A stretch of 64,000 nucleotides of DNA from Ochromonas danica (Eukaryota > Sar > Chrysophyceae > Chromulinales > Chromulinaceae), in NCBI GenBank assembly GCA_015146655.1, contig VKHL01000076.1, positions 30,363 through 94,362 on the forward strand. Reading direction: 5' to 3'. Position numbers and translations under genes: made by a program. Under the pieces are notes generated by a model that was not told the DNA's origin, ran no database searches, and worked only from the letters and a program-made list of their open reading frames with translations. Below, piece by piece: positions 24,501 through 35,327 of this stretch; within the stretch, counting starts at the first letter, position 1; each line of letters opens with the position of its first letter.

Positions 24501-26696
24501 CTCCCACAGCGGCACCAATTTGGCCTTCACCACCACTCTTGCTTTTCATGGTAGTTGAAGTTTGACGAGATAGAGATGAGGTTAACCGATAATCATGACG
24601 TACAGATGGCTCACGATGAAGTTCTCCCTCACGTTGTCTCATTTTGAAGTCTTTCTGCATAATTCTTTCCAAGCAATGCAAATAAAGATAACGCCTATTT
24701 TCTCCAAAGATGAGGCCTCTCAAGCCTACCCCGCCTTCCATTGATCCAAAAGAGGCTCTTGAAGATGCCACAGAGTTTTGTCGAGTTAAAGAAAATCTTC
24801 TCTTTTCGGATGGCGGCATTGCTTCATTACTCCCTAAACGAGGCAACAAACTGACAGCAGGACTAGGTCCTTTCTCTTGCAGAGATGCTGAATATGATTG
24901 AGCTCGAAACTTTGCAGAGAGCATGCCTCTACGAGGGACAACAGAAGGTGTTGCATCACCACCAGGGCCATCAAAAGAAACAGCAGACAATGCATTGATT
25001 GCATTTACAGTGTTGAGACTGGAAATAGAAGAGAGATCCAAAGTCTGTCCAGATGTATAAGATCCACTTTTACGAATTGCTCCTCTTTTGGGAACTACAC
25101 GAGGAGAAACGGGAGCAGCTGCCAATGTCACGCTCACAGCAGCAGAGACAGTACCAATCATGCCATTAGGCGGAGTGTTGTGAGGAGTGGATGGAGGATT
25201 ATTAGGAGGTGTCGCAACAACACTATTGTTGAGTGTATTCTGCTTTGTCAGATCATCCACAACTGAATCAGCCTCACTATCATCGTCGTCATCTTCCTCA
25301 GCACCCTTTTCCTCTTTTTCATTCTTATCTTCATTGATTGCAGGTAAAGCTCCATGAGCTCCATGGTCTGCATCACGATTTAATTCCTGCTCTTCTTCTT
25401 TTAGTTGGATGGCAAGTTCAGTATCAAGAACCTTGTCCACCAATCTCTGCATATAGACTTCTGAGGCAAAGGTTAATCCCACTATATAACACATCAGCAT
25501 AGCGCTACAGACAAAGACATAGCGAAGCGTGTATTCTTCACAGACATGATATCGGGATGGTCCATGATGTTCCTCAGAACTGCTACTACCACCAGCTAAG
25601 CGACGAGTGTATTCTTCGTCATTTCGCGCTGGTCGAAGGAAATGATTCAAGAACGCATGTGCTACATGCGAAGTCACATTACCCTGACTGCCATTCTCCT
25701 CTTCTTTTGGATCACTTAGATGATGATTCTTTGAAGGATATCTTTCACACACTTCTGATTGATAGACAGGATCAACAAAAGCTATACGAATGTAGTTTAA
25801 GGCTACAAATGTTGCCAATGTTAACCAAGCAATCGGTCGAATTTCAACCAGAGCTAAGATATGATCTTTCAATACACCACACATATAATTAGCAAATTTA
25901 AATTCCACTGGTAAATTATAAGATTGAATAAAGAAATCTTGAATAATTTTGTATTCAATCTTTGGCCTTAATTGTGGGAAATTCATGGAGATTAAGCCAT
26001 GATCGAAGAAAAACCTTCTGAATCCACTTCCCTTATGCATTTGAACATATTCCATGATTAGACTCTCTGCCGAGAAATTATCATAATAAAGTAGCTGTTG
26101 ATTACGGAAAGTAATCAAATAGACCAGAACCACTGCTTGTACAATGAATGTGATGCCAACAAACATGAGAACAATATGAGCAAAATGAAATGCTTCATAC
26201 CTAGAGATGAATTAAACAACAAACAACATCAGAGATGACGAACAAAGGTCCCAAGCCAAAACATAAAAAGATAGTAATACCATTTATTTTGAGAATAATC
26301 CGAATATTCGGAAGCAAATAAGATAGCGAAGGAAATAAATCCCATGATCATGAATTCACGATAAAGTCGTTTGATTAAAGCCTACAAGTGGAATAAGGAA
26401 AGAAAGAAACAAAACAAGAATTAACAATTAATAAAAGAAGAAGCAAAAAAACAAAAACACAAAAGCCGGGAGTGGAAGGCATAATATTACCTTGATACCA
26501 ATCTTACGACATTCCACTTCCAGTACATGAAGAACTAGAAAGTAAAAAGACATTAGATATAAGCAGGTTTGAAAAGGTATTCAATGCCAAACAGATACTT
26601 ACATCCTTCAAAAAGCATAAGACATATTAAAAGTCCAACAAAGACAATAGCAGCAGTATCGCTGTATAAATAGAGAATCTGTCCAAATACTGCCAT
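21580..26696 (-). CDS. MLO-like multispanning membrane protein, very long
   Basis: Four exons on the minus strand, 26603-26696, 26491-26534, 26281-26381 and 21580-26200, join in frame to 1619 residues; plant MLO proteins are about 500-600. The N-terminus fits MLO: a first span (AAIVFVGLLICLMLFEG), a short amphipathic stretch and REFMIMGFISFAILFA. Two later spans and RRFFFDHGLI follow, then, after a very long disordered insert (about residues 300-880), FHNPELYYFAIEFGLLVQYV and FALVVPMVINFFFLKQIIF, as in the last MLO spans. The cytosolic tail has an EF-hand-like loop (VLDTDKDHSVHWERL, a helix and loop with D1, D3 and D5 but an imperfect end) and basic and His-rich low complexity. MLO proteins are plasma-membrane calcium-linked channels or regulators in plants. 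Family call by pattern only. Confidence 0.65.
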
Positions 26697-27323
26697 ACTA
26701 CTAAGAAATGAGTGAAGATAGAGAGACCTTGACAATCAATAAAGAATGAAAGAGTCTATATGTAGATAGTCAGTCTACTTACTCTACAGTATCATCCAAT
26801 GATTACAGAACTGGAAGGTCTTCTCATCGACCAGATGGGCGAATGGGAAGAAATTCCGTCACTTGGCCAACCCACACCAACCCAACACACACTGTGCAAT
26901 CATCCCACGCAATAATAATACACCAAAACTGAAACAGCGCGAGTGGCAGCAGCCAATGGGCCAAACAATTAGACCACTACAGTAGACTAGACCACGTTTA
27001 ATACTATGTTGCTAAATAGTGAAAGTGGTAGTCTAATAACGATTTATCTTCTTTCTATGATGAAAGAAGCTTAGTCTTTGTAGAAAGGTGAAAGCAAGAA
27101 GAAAGACTTTGTTTTTTTATTTACTCATTGATATTTATTGAACTAAAAAGCAATTGGGATTTTAAACTCCTAATAGTGGGGTTTCTTGATCGTAAGAGTG
27201 GCTTTGGCCTTGTTGCACTGCGGATCTTCTTCACTCACTTCCTCGAGACAACCAAGTTCGTCATAATCAAACCATTCATACTCTTCAATCAAACGCCATC
27301 AAATTGAAAGAAAGAAAAGGGTC
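26697..27323. promoter_or_regulatory. Divergent intergenic region, MLO-like / small membrane protein
   Basis: Probable promoters of both neighbours. It also carries a 41-codon minus-strand open stretch without a start (27158-27290), discussed as a finding. TAGACTAG words occur near 26985. Confidence 0.35.
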
Positions 27324-27611
27324 ATGTCAAGGTCAACAAAAATGAATTTCCCCTTGACAGAACGCCAAAGAAAGATTATTAGCAATGTTCATATGCATGC
27401 TCAAATTTCTTCCCCTGATGGTACACCACAAATAAAGAGTTTACGTGATGGTTGGAAGAAATTACAACGTATTGATAATGAAGCAGATAGTGTCAAAGAA
27501 GAAGAGTTTGCTACAAGAGTAGTGAAAGTCTTGATGATTATCACGGGATTAATCATCCTCTTCGTTGCCTATCGCATTATCGTCTATCCTTCCAAGACGT
27601 CGTCTTCTTAA
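27324..27611 (+). CDS. Small tail-anchored membrane protein, unrecognised
   Basis: 95 residues, intronless. Soluble charged N-terminal part (LTERQRKIISNVHMHAQ, then a helix DGWKKLQRIDNEADSVKEEE), and one hydrophobic segment near the C-terminus (VLMIITGLIILFVAYRIIV) followed by a ten-residue tail. The layout suits a tail-anchored ER or mitochondrial outer-membrane protein. I do not recognise a family. Codon use and the clear hydrophilic/hydrophobic division support a real gene. Confidence 0.6.
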   Translation: MSRSTKMNFPLTERQRKIISNVHMHAQISSPDGTPQIKSLRDGWKKLQRIDNEADSVKEEEFATRVVKVLMIITGLIILFVAYRIIVYPSKTSSS

Positions 27612-28453
27612 TCTCTAGCATAATTATGATATAGACGGAAACGTCGACTTTATTGATGTTTTCATGTTTTTGATTTTTCTTTGCTTTTGTTTTTTTGCAT
27701 CGTTTGTGTAATGCTATATACTCTCCCCGCTGTCATGCTTTCTGTTGATTGAATATGTGAATGTATGCATTGTTTTCTTCGTTGTCTTTTTTACGCGCGA
27801 GACTTCTTGACATTTTGTGCGTACTATTTCCTACCCCCTCTGATTTTATAGCGACCTACCTCTTCTCCTCTGCCTCCCAATTGTTTTGCTTTTTGAGTTG
27901 CTTGCTTTTGCTTTCCTTCTTAAGTGTACCATTCCGAGGTTTGACCTCTCAGCGAAACGTGTTCAATCAATGTTTACTTGTGTTGCGACAACAATAATGT
28001 CACCATACTAATCTACCGTATCTACCTTGGTGACTTGTCACTGAGTGGTATCGTGGATGTCATGTGGCATACTGTAGCAGAGAATGTAACACGATGATTG
28101 AAGACTAGTTTAAGTGTGTGATGTTGACATATAAGATGAAATGATATGATCAAATGATATGTTGATCTATAGATAGAGGAAAGTCTTGAAGCTATGATTA
28201 GAGTTATGTAAGTTCCTGAATATGATTCTCAGGATAACTGTGTTCCAAAACAAAATCTTTTAGCGACGTGTTTGCCTTTCATTTATTACATTGTATGCTC
28301 TACATAAAAATCACACAGGATGGGATGATCAAAGTCAGCCTAGCCTGTACTTGGCATAGAAGAATATCAAAAACACTGAGAAGAAAGATGATGACCTCCA
28401 CATCGAAGTCTTCAAACCTTCTTCCCTATCTAAATGACTATTTGGACTACCTT
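27612..28453. other. Intergenic
   Basis: The 3' flanks of two converging genes. T-rich stretches near 27660-27700 may be the 3' UTR of the small gene. No gene recognised. Confidence 0.5.
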
Positions 28454-29345
28454 TCATTGCAATAAAATCATCCATGCAAGGAAGGTATAGAAGAAGAGTA
28501 CAGGATAGACTGCTAATGACCGCCTTTCTTCCTTGATCACCTCTGTCATAAATACCACAGAAGCACGGGTACTCCATATAAAGCCTATTGTCACAAAGAT
28601 CAGCTTCACAATGATCTATAGCACAAGTATTGTCATTCAGATGCGTCACTACATTAAGAAGGAGAAAGTATGAGATAGAGAATAAGTCACTCACACTTCG
28701 AACTAATAGTCTTGCTATCAAGCATGCTAATGCTGATAAAGTCAAAGGAAAGACACAATAGCCTAAGATACAAACAGATTGAAAAAAGGAGATTGTTCCT
28801 CCTAGCAGTTGTGCATTGACTGTGACAGCTGCAGCTCCAAACCAGACAATGACGAAAACGGCTGCAAAGACCAAGGAACCACTATTTCCTGGTGCTGTAA
28901 AGCTTAAGATCACGGAGAGTAGTAAGCAGACTAATAAAGGTCCCCATAAATCCCCTATTTAGATCATTCATTTCATTGGTTAGAAGGTCATTTTCTGATG
29001 GGTTAGAAAATGGAAAAAAAATAGATAAAAACAAGAACAAAATCGAAAAATAGGAAAAAAATGGGATTTATGATGATGATAGCTTACAATCACGTAATTT
29101 TTGAAGAACATTTTGTTGATGATCTTGTCCTAATGGTAATAATACAACCTTTAGTTTATCTTTGACTTGATTTAAATCTCGCATCTATTCATATCATCAA
29201 CAATTATCATCGTCATCATAAAGGAGGAAATAGTGAAGGAATCAATAATTGAGAGTGATATAGATTGATCACTTACGATCGTCTCCATAACTGGCTCATC
29301 TAGAGTCGTTATTGTACCCATTTTTAACTGCTCTTGATGCCTCAT
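28454..29345 (-). CDS. YIPF6: YIPF6-like Golgi membrane protein
   Basis: Yip1-domain protein acting in ER-Golgi traffic with Rab GTPases. Four minus-strand exons, 29277-29345, 29088-29184, 28695-28954 and 28454-28615, give 195 residues. The N-terminus TTLDEPVMETIMRDLNQV matches the YIPF6 'TLDE.V..TI.RDL' start. DWDLWGPLL precedes the membrane domain, and FFQSVCILGYCVFPLTL is the family's best-known motif. The third exon stops at VRS (GTGAGT donor); the fourth resumes IIVKLIFVTIGFIWST through the CTATAG acceptor, restoring the expected spans and the RRSLAVYPVLFFYTFLAWM end. An alternative in-frame start lies at 29321. It is divergent from the gamma-glutamyltransferase gene, 224 bp away. Confidence 0.88.
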
Positions 29346-29569
29346 AATGTCTTTATTTTATTTAACTAACTCTCTTTCTTTTATTATGACCACCTGGGAA
29401 TTGGGATTCATTCCTCTTCTCACCTAGAAGCTGTTTTTGAAATTGGAAACGCGATTGTTCACAGTTCCTTCATTCCATGGAATAAGTGGAATCCATTTTG
29501 GAGTTGCACCAGCATCGATGTTCCACATTCCATTACAACCCAAAAGAACAGCAGCTAGTCCATCATTAA
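29346..29569. promoter_or_regulatory. Short shared promoter, YIPF6 / gamma-glutamyltransferase
   Basis: Only 224 bp separates two divergent start codons. It contains the perfect 12-bp palindrome ATTCCATGGAAT at 29472-29483. Both promoters must lie here or overlap transcribed sequence. Confidence 0.5.
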
Positions 29570-31529
29570 ATGGAGCGTTGGGTAGGTCGTCGTTCTCCTA
29601 TCTTTGGATTGAAAGGTATTTGTGCTTCATCTCAACCTTTAGCAACAGCTATTGGCGTGAAGATCTTACAACAAGGTGGAAATGCTGCTGATGCTGCCGT
29701 AGCAATGGCAGCTGCTCTGAATGTAACAGAACCTTGTTCAACTGGATTAGGTGGAGATGCCTTTGCATTATATTATCAAGCAAGTTCAAAAGAAGTCTTT
29801 TGCTTACAAGGTAATGGAGCTTCTGCTTCAAGTCTAAGTTTGGATATTTTACATCAACAAGGTATCACACATCAACTACCACCACGTAGTGGACTTTGTG
29901 TTACCGTCCCTGGTGCAGCTGCCTTATGGGATGATCTTGTTCATGTACATGGTCAACTAACCTTAGATCAAGTACTTCAACCAGCTATTGAACTAGCTGA
30001 GCGAGGCTTCCCTGTCTCACCTGTCACAGCTCATGCTTGGTCTGATAGTTTCCTACAAGGAGAAGAAGCTAAACGTGTCTTTAAGTCAACCATTAAACCT
30101 GGTGAAATCTTTACTAATCCTGATCTAGCCAATACTTTTCGTCGTCTAGGTAGTTTAGGTGCTCATAAAGGTTTCTATCAAGGTCCTATTGCTGAAGCAA
30201 TAGTTAATGCTGTCAAACAATATGATGGATTATTGTCTTTAGATGATCTTGCTCAACATAAGACAACCTTTAATAAAGCTATTTCAACTATTTATAAAGG
30301 ATTACATATCTATCAAACACCTCCTCCATCTCATGGTTTAAGTGTTTTATTAGCATTGAATATCATATCAAACTATGAAGAAGAACATGGAAAAGTTGAT
30401 ATCAGTAAAGGTAGATATCATAGTTCAAATAGTCATCTCTCGATTGAAGCTATGAGAAGAGGATTTGCTGATGCTTTACATTATCTTGGTGATCCAAGTC
30501 ATAGCAGTGTTCCATTGGATTATCTATTATCTACTGAATATGCAAAGAAACGTGCTAATGAGATTAACTCTTCTTTAGCAACACCAGTCCATCCAATTAC
30601 CATTGATAATAATACAATTGAATCATCATCTTATTCATCTACATTAGAAGCTTATCAAACTGGAGAGACAGTCTATTTCTCTGTGATTGATGAAGCTGGT
30701 AATGCATGTTCTATGATTAATTCTAATTATCAAGGATTTGGAAGTGGTATTGTTCCTATAGGAACAGGATTTTCTTTACAAAATCGTGGTGCTAATTTTA
30801 ATCTTTTAATTAATCATCCTAATTGTGTTGCTGGAAATAAAAAACCTTATCATACAATTATACCAGGATTAGCAACCTATGTTAAAGATAATAGTTTATA
30901 TGCTGTTTTTGGAAATATGGTTAGTTTATATTAATCTTTATGCTTGGGGATATAGAACCCTAACCCCTAACCCTCTAACTCTAATGATGTTTAATAATAA
31001 TAGGGTGGATTTATGCAACCTATGGGACATTTACAACTAATTCGTGGATTAGTTGATTTTAAAGAAGATCCTCAAGAAGCTGTTGATGCATCACGGTATC
31101 ATCAAATCATATATCATTGTCTACTTACTCTATGTTTCTCATTGTTCGTCTATCTATCTATCTATGGTGTTATATACTGTTGTGTAGTTGGTATCTCAGT
31201 ACAGCAGGTCATTCACAGAGTAGTGCTGATGTCTTCTCTTCTGAGATCTTATTAGAAGATGGATATCATGCACAAGATGGTAATGGTGGTCTTTTCTTGT
31301 TTTTATTACTATTTTCATACATTTACGACATTGTTTGTGTTATACTATGCTAGAAAATACCCAGAGAATTCTCAGTGAGATGGGTCATAAAGTTGGAGAA
31401 GACTTCATCAAAGGAAATGATCGCTTATTATTTGGTAAAGCTCAAGTCATTCTTCATGATCATATCAGTGGCATCAGTTGTGCAGGTTCTGATCCTCGTA
31501 GTGATGGTTGTGCCATGCCTGTCGTCTAA
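29570..31529 (+). CDS. Gamma-glutamyltranspeptidase family hydrolase
   Basis: Ntn-hydrolase of the GGT family, resembling the bacterial YwrD-type branch. Four exons, 29570-30919, 31004-31095, 31200-31279 and 31354-31529, give 565 residues. Family blocks in order: RRSPIFGLKGICASSQPLA, GGNAADAAVAMAAALNVTEP, STGLGGDAFALYY, PPPSHGLSVLLALNI, the self-processing site GETVYFSVID with candidate nucleophile Thr367, NSNYQGFGSGIVP, GFMQPMGHLQLIRGL and EILLEDGY. There is no obvious N-terminal signal peptide, unlike secreted GGTs, so a cytosolic or alternative location is likely. The first intron carries a telomere-like CCCTAA cluster. The frame is closed immediately upstream of the chosen ATG. Confidence 0.88.
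30956..30979 (+). repeat. Short telomere-like (CCCTAA) cluster in an intron
   Basis: Degenerate AACCCTAACCCCTAACCCTCTAAC inside GGT intron 1, split here as AACCCTAACCCC then TAACCCTCTAAC. A second short one lies at 32819-32833. Confidence 0.7.
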
Positions 31530-31749
31530 CAATCATGAACATGTTTGACTTTACAAAACAGTCAGTTCTACAGTAGTTAGCCATGATAGTAACTTGTCTT
31601 AGCTTAACTTATAACAATCCTAACCTCTACAAAACTATTTCGCCTCAGTAGCATATGGTAATGAATCGATGATATTCTCTAAAAGCTACGCCCTCAGCAA
31701 AATGAATGATCTTTCATCGGCAATCAACAACCGTCATATCAATCTTCTC

Positions 31750-32550
31750 TTAGATGGCTCTAATAACTCCACCTTCAACTCTCATAGCAGATCCATTAAT
31801 ACCTGAAGAACGATCAGAGGCTAAGAAGACAGCCGTATCAGCAATCTCATTGGTTGTAAGGAAACGTTGTAACAAAGAGTTTGGTTCACGTGTTGCAAAG
31901 TATTCTTTCATTACTTCTTCTCTTGATTTCCCACCAGATTGTTCAACAAGTTTATCCACCATGGCATTAATACCTTCTGTCATAGTAGGACCTGGAAGAA
32001 GAGAATTAACTGTAACATTACTACCTTTTGTTAATTCTGCTAATCCACGTGAAATACTAATTTGTGCTGCTTTGGTCATAGAATAATGAATCATATCAGG
32101 AATAGGACGCATACCACATTCACTAGAGATGGTAATAATACGACCTTTATTCTCTGTTAACATCGCTTTCAAATATTGACGTGAAAAGCGAATAGTACTT
32201 AACACATTGACTTGAAAATATTGTTCATAATCATCATCAGTAAGATCAAAGAAATCTTTAACAGAGAAGATACCCATATTATTAACTAAAACATCAACAA
32301 AACGACCTGTTGTTTGAACAATATCGAAAAATGTTTGTGAACCATCTTTAGTACTAATATCAGCAACAATACCATGGATATGATCACGTGGTAGACCTTG
32401 TTCTTCAAAGCTACGAATAGCTTCATTAACGGTTGCTTCAGAACGACCATTAATGAAGACAAAAGCACCTTCTTTTAAGAATGCTCCAGCAATTGCTTTA
32501 CCAATACCAGCAGTAGAGCCGGTAACAATACAAGTTTTATTTGCTAACAT
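31750..32550 (-). CDS. Bacterial-type SDR oxidoreductase
   Basis: Intronless, 266 residues, a typical full-length classical short-chain dehydrogenase/reductase. NAD(P)-binding TGSTAGIG at residues 10-17, NNMG at 90-93, catalytic Ser143 (ISSE), Tyr156 and Lys160 (YSMTK). The C-terminal segment GPTMTEGINAMVDKL and the VFLASDRSSGINGSAMRVEGG end are typical of the bacterial FabG-like group. The substrate cannot be read from sequence. Lack of introns and the bacterial look suggest acquisition by transfer, though many SDRs are patchily distributed. It converges with the GGT gene. Confidence 0.88.
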   Translation of the reverse strand: MLANKTCIVTGSTAGIGKAIAGAFLKEGAFVFINGRSEATVNEAIRSFEEQGLPRDHIHGIVADISTKDGSQTFFDIVQTTGRFVDVLVNNMGIFSVKDFFDLTDDDYEQYFQVNVLSTIRFSRQYLKAMLTENKGRIITISSECGMRPIPDMIHYSMTKAAQISISRGLAELTKGSNVTVNSLLPGPTMTEGINAMVDKLVEQSGGKSREEVMKEYFATREPNSLLQRFLTTNEIADTAVFLASDRSSGINGSAMRVEGGVIRAI

Positions 32551-33214
32551 GAGAAAGTTGTAGTGGTGGTATGGTAGTAGTAAGTATGATGAAATAGGCT
32601 TGGATTATGAGAATGACTTGGTCTCAAGGAAGGAAGAAAGGATTGGAAGGAAGTCTGGAAGCAGAAGATTCAAAGAAGGGGTGAACAACCAACAAGATGG
32701 GCAATCCACTCTTCTCTTAAGTTAACTGTTAGGAACCCGCATAGCATGTGAAAAGCGGCTTTTCGGCCAAAAACATTTGGAAAAGTAGTTTTTTCTTGTT
32801 TTTCCTCAAAATACTCCACTAACCCTAACCCTGACTATCTATCGTCGCTTCTTTGTTTACGTACTTCTTTGTTTTGTGGATGGATGGATGGATGGATGGC
32901 TTGTAGCACAATCTGTGGTTGCTTCAACATGCCTCCATTATGTCATCTTCTTGCAATGTGAATGAATGACAGCACGTGAAACAAATTGTTGATGATGGTG
33001 ACATTGGTGAATATTGTGTAGATCATCTCTTTAATCTGTAGGCTTTACAAAACTGCATACTATAACATGGTATAATAATATGCGTTGCCTCTTTTCTCTT
33101 TTTTGAAAGAGATCCAACACAACAATAGCAGAACACTCTGCAAATAGACTAGACTACTATTATTAACGATAAATATTAACCTTGAAACTAACATTATCTA
33201 TCGGTGTCGTTTAA
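32551..33214. other. Intergenic with telomere-like and tetranucleotide repeats
   Basis: Upstream of the SDR gene and downstream of the LRR-PAQR gene. Holds CTAACCCTAACCCTG (about 32819-32833) and a (TGGA)n tract at 32877-32899. No gene recognised. Confidence 0.5.
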
Positions 33215-34840
33215 TTATTGGAAGGCTGTGGTAGTCATGTTGGATGCAACTGTCATCATACTATCTACCACACGAGCAGCATTGCTCACGCTATCCACAA
33301 AATCTTCCACCATGGCCTTGGTTGGAGAATTGGGATAGAGATCCACTTGGACGACATAAAAATAAATATCGAACCAATGGATAGTCGCAGCAATGACCAC
33401 GAAGACATGCCAAATTACATGATAAATTGGTTTATACTCTCCTAGAATGAAGAAGATGATTCCCACGAGATAGAAAGCACCTCCTAATAGAGCTAGAAGA
33501 AGCGCTTCCTTGGACATTTCTGCAGCCAAGAGTGGCCACACCATGATGATACCCATGCCCATACAAAGGAAGAACATCAATTCTACCATTGTTGTACTGG
33601 GTGCATTGAGATCGGAACAAGCTAATAAACAATACACACAAACCAGGTTAGATAAACTACAACACTCGATATTACAACTCAACAAAGAATGTTGATCTTA
33701 CTTGCAAAGGTACTTCCCAACAATGCTGCGATCCATTCTGCAGCAAGTAGGACACGTGCGGAAGTATGGTAATGTAATCCAATGAGCAAGAAAGGAGTAT
33801 ATGAACCAGCAATGACCATATAGATGCCAACATGATCTAAAACCTGTAGAATTCTTGATGTTGTTGGGAGCATAAAGAAAGAATGGAATAAACAACTGGA
33901 TAAGAAGAGAAACATAAGAGCAAAAGAGTACAACACTGCAGCCCAGAAATGATAATCTGTTTTATAGACTTCCATGGTATCTGAAATCAACACATTAGCA
34001 CCAACTACAGCACCTAAGAAGGCTAAACCGTGAGAGATACTATTGAGAATCTCTTCAAAGACATAGTTTCCATTAGTTTCAATTTCAATATTCTTCGGCT
34101 CACAAACACAACGTAACATACTAATTGATCGAAATCCTAAAGCATTACGAGACAGATCAATCTTCTTGATGGTATTATTAAACTGTAATGCTTGTGAAAG
34201 ATAGGTAGCACCAATCTCTCCAAAATGATTTCTGGCTAAACTAACTTGTTTAATGGAGTCATTCTTAGCTAATCCTGCGGAAATCTCTCGTATCCCATCA
34301 TCATTTAAACCATTATTAGATAGATCTAGTTCTTCAATCCATTTATTGCGTTCTAGAACATGACTTAGGACACGTGCATTGGAATTGCCATTACCACTTA
34401 AGGCATACCTAGAAGGAGTTTAGTGAGTGGTTTGAACAATTGCTGATGTGATTTGATATATTGCAAGATGTGTATACTAACCTTGAATCATGCATACTCG
34501 CATTAGCAAGATTGACTTTTCGTATGGTCTGATTCTCTTCTAGAATACCTCGTAAGGCTATCATAGAACCATCATCAAAATGACGAGTTGGTTGAAGGAT
34601 ATCCCATCCTGTACGTAAAGCAATGACAACACTAGGATCTACACGTAATTGGAAATGATGACAATTACGAATATACTTTTCTGCAGCTGAATGCCATTGT
34701 TTTTCTTCTTCTGTCATGGGAATAGTATGGTCATGCTCATGTTCTTCTTCATTAGGATAATCTTCTTTCGCTTTCTCTGAAGAAACTTCAATTAATGGAA
34801 GGATATCATCATTCTCATGATCATTTACCAATCCTGGCAT
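33215..34840 (-). CDS. LRR-PAQR (hemolysin III/adiponectin-receptor type) fusion protein
   Basis: Three exons, 34482-34840, 33702-34408 and 33215-33621, all in phase, give 490 residues. Residues about 1-100 are acidic. About 100-240 carry ribonuclease-inhibitor-type leucine-rich repeats (WIEELDLSNNGLNDDGI, IKQVSLARNHFGEIGA, IKKIDLSRNALGFRSI). From about 255 a seven-span PAQR/HlyIII domain follows: LNSISHGLAFLG, FLSSCLFHSFFML, QVLDHVGIYMVIAGSYTPF and HVIWHVFVVIAATIHW. The His residues of the SSxxxH and HxxxxxxxxxH elements are the family's metal-site ligands. PAQR proteins are membrane receptors or ceramidase-like hydrolases. Because exon 2 runs continuously from LRR into the first span, the fusion is not a prediction artefact. 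The activity is unknown. Confidence 0.82.
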
Positions 34841-35327
34841 GACTTTCTCTCAGCAGCAGTAGCAGTAGCAGTAGCAGTAGCAGTAGCAGCAACAGCAGTC
34901 AATGATGTGATGTGCCTTGTTCTTCTTCTTGTTGTTGAGATGATTTTGTTGTGTGGGGTGTGGCATGTCATCATCTCACATGAGCTGCCGGCGGTGTGGG
35001 GGTGGTGGTGGTGCACCGCAGGGGTGGAAACACCCCATAGCACTGGGAAATCTCACAAATCATGCTTTTCAACCCCAACACACCCTTCCCAAACAAACGC
35101 AAATCGCCTGCTCTGTAACTGCTCGTAATGCAAATATAAACAGAACTGCAACTCGAACCGTTTGTACTTTCTCAACCGCTTTGCAATATGTATGCGATGT
35201 ATGCTATCCAATTTAGATAGAGTTGGACATCTATCATGAAAGGATACATCATTACCAAGTAAATCAATTAAAATTAAGGTCAACACCCAGCTCAAGAATC
35301 AAGCAGAAAAATCATCACTTAGCAATC
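34841..35327. other. Intergenic with CAG/CAGTAG repeat
   Basis: A (CAG)/(TAG) trinucleotide tract at 34851-34898 sits immediately upstream of the LRR-PAQR start, probably in its 5' UTR. The rest has no recognised gene. Confidence 0.5.

Noticed and set aside
27761-27997. 78-codon hydrophobic frame
   Set aside because: T-rich composition alone gives Leu/Phe-rich translations; probably 3' flank of the small gene.
28335-28913. 192-codon unspliced frame as the YIPF6 C-terminus
   Set aside because: Reading through gives non-membrane sequence after VRS; splicing GTGAGT to CTATAG restores the expected spans and the AVYPVLFFY end.
29437-29691. 84-codon frame overlapping the start of the GGT gene
   Set aside because: It competes in another frame with a well-conserved GGT N-terminus and has no recognisable domain.
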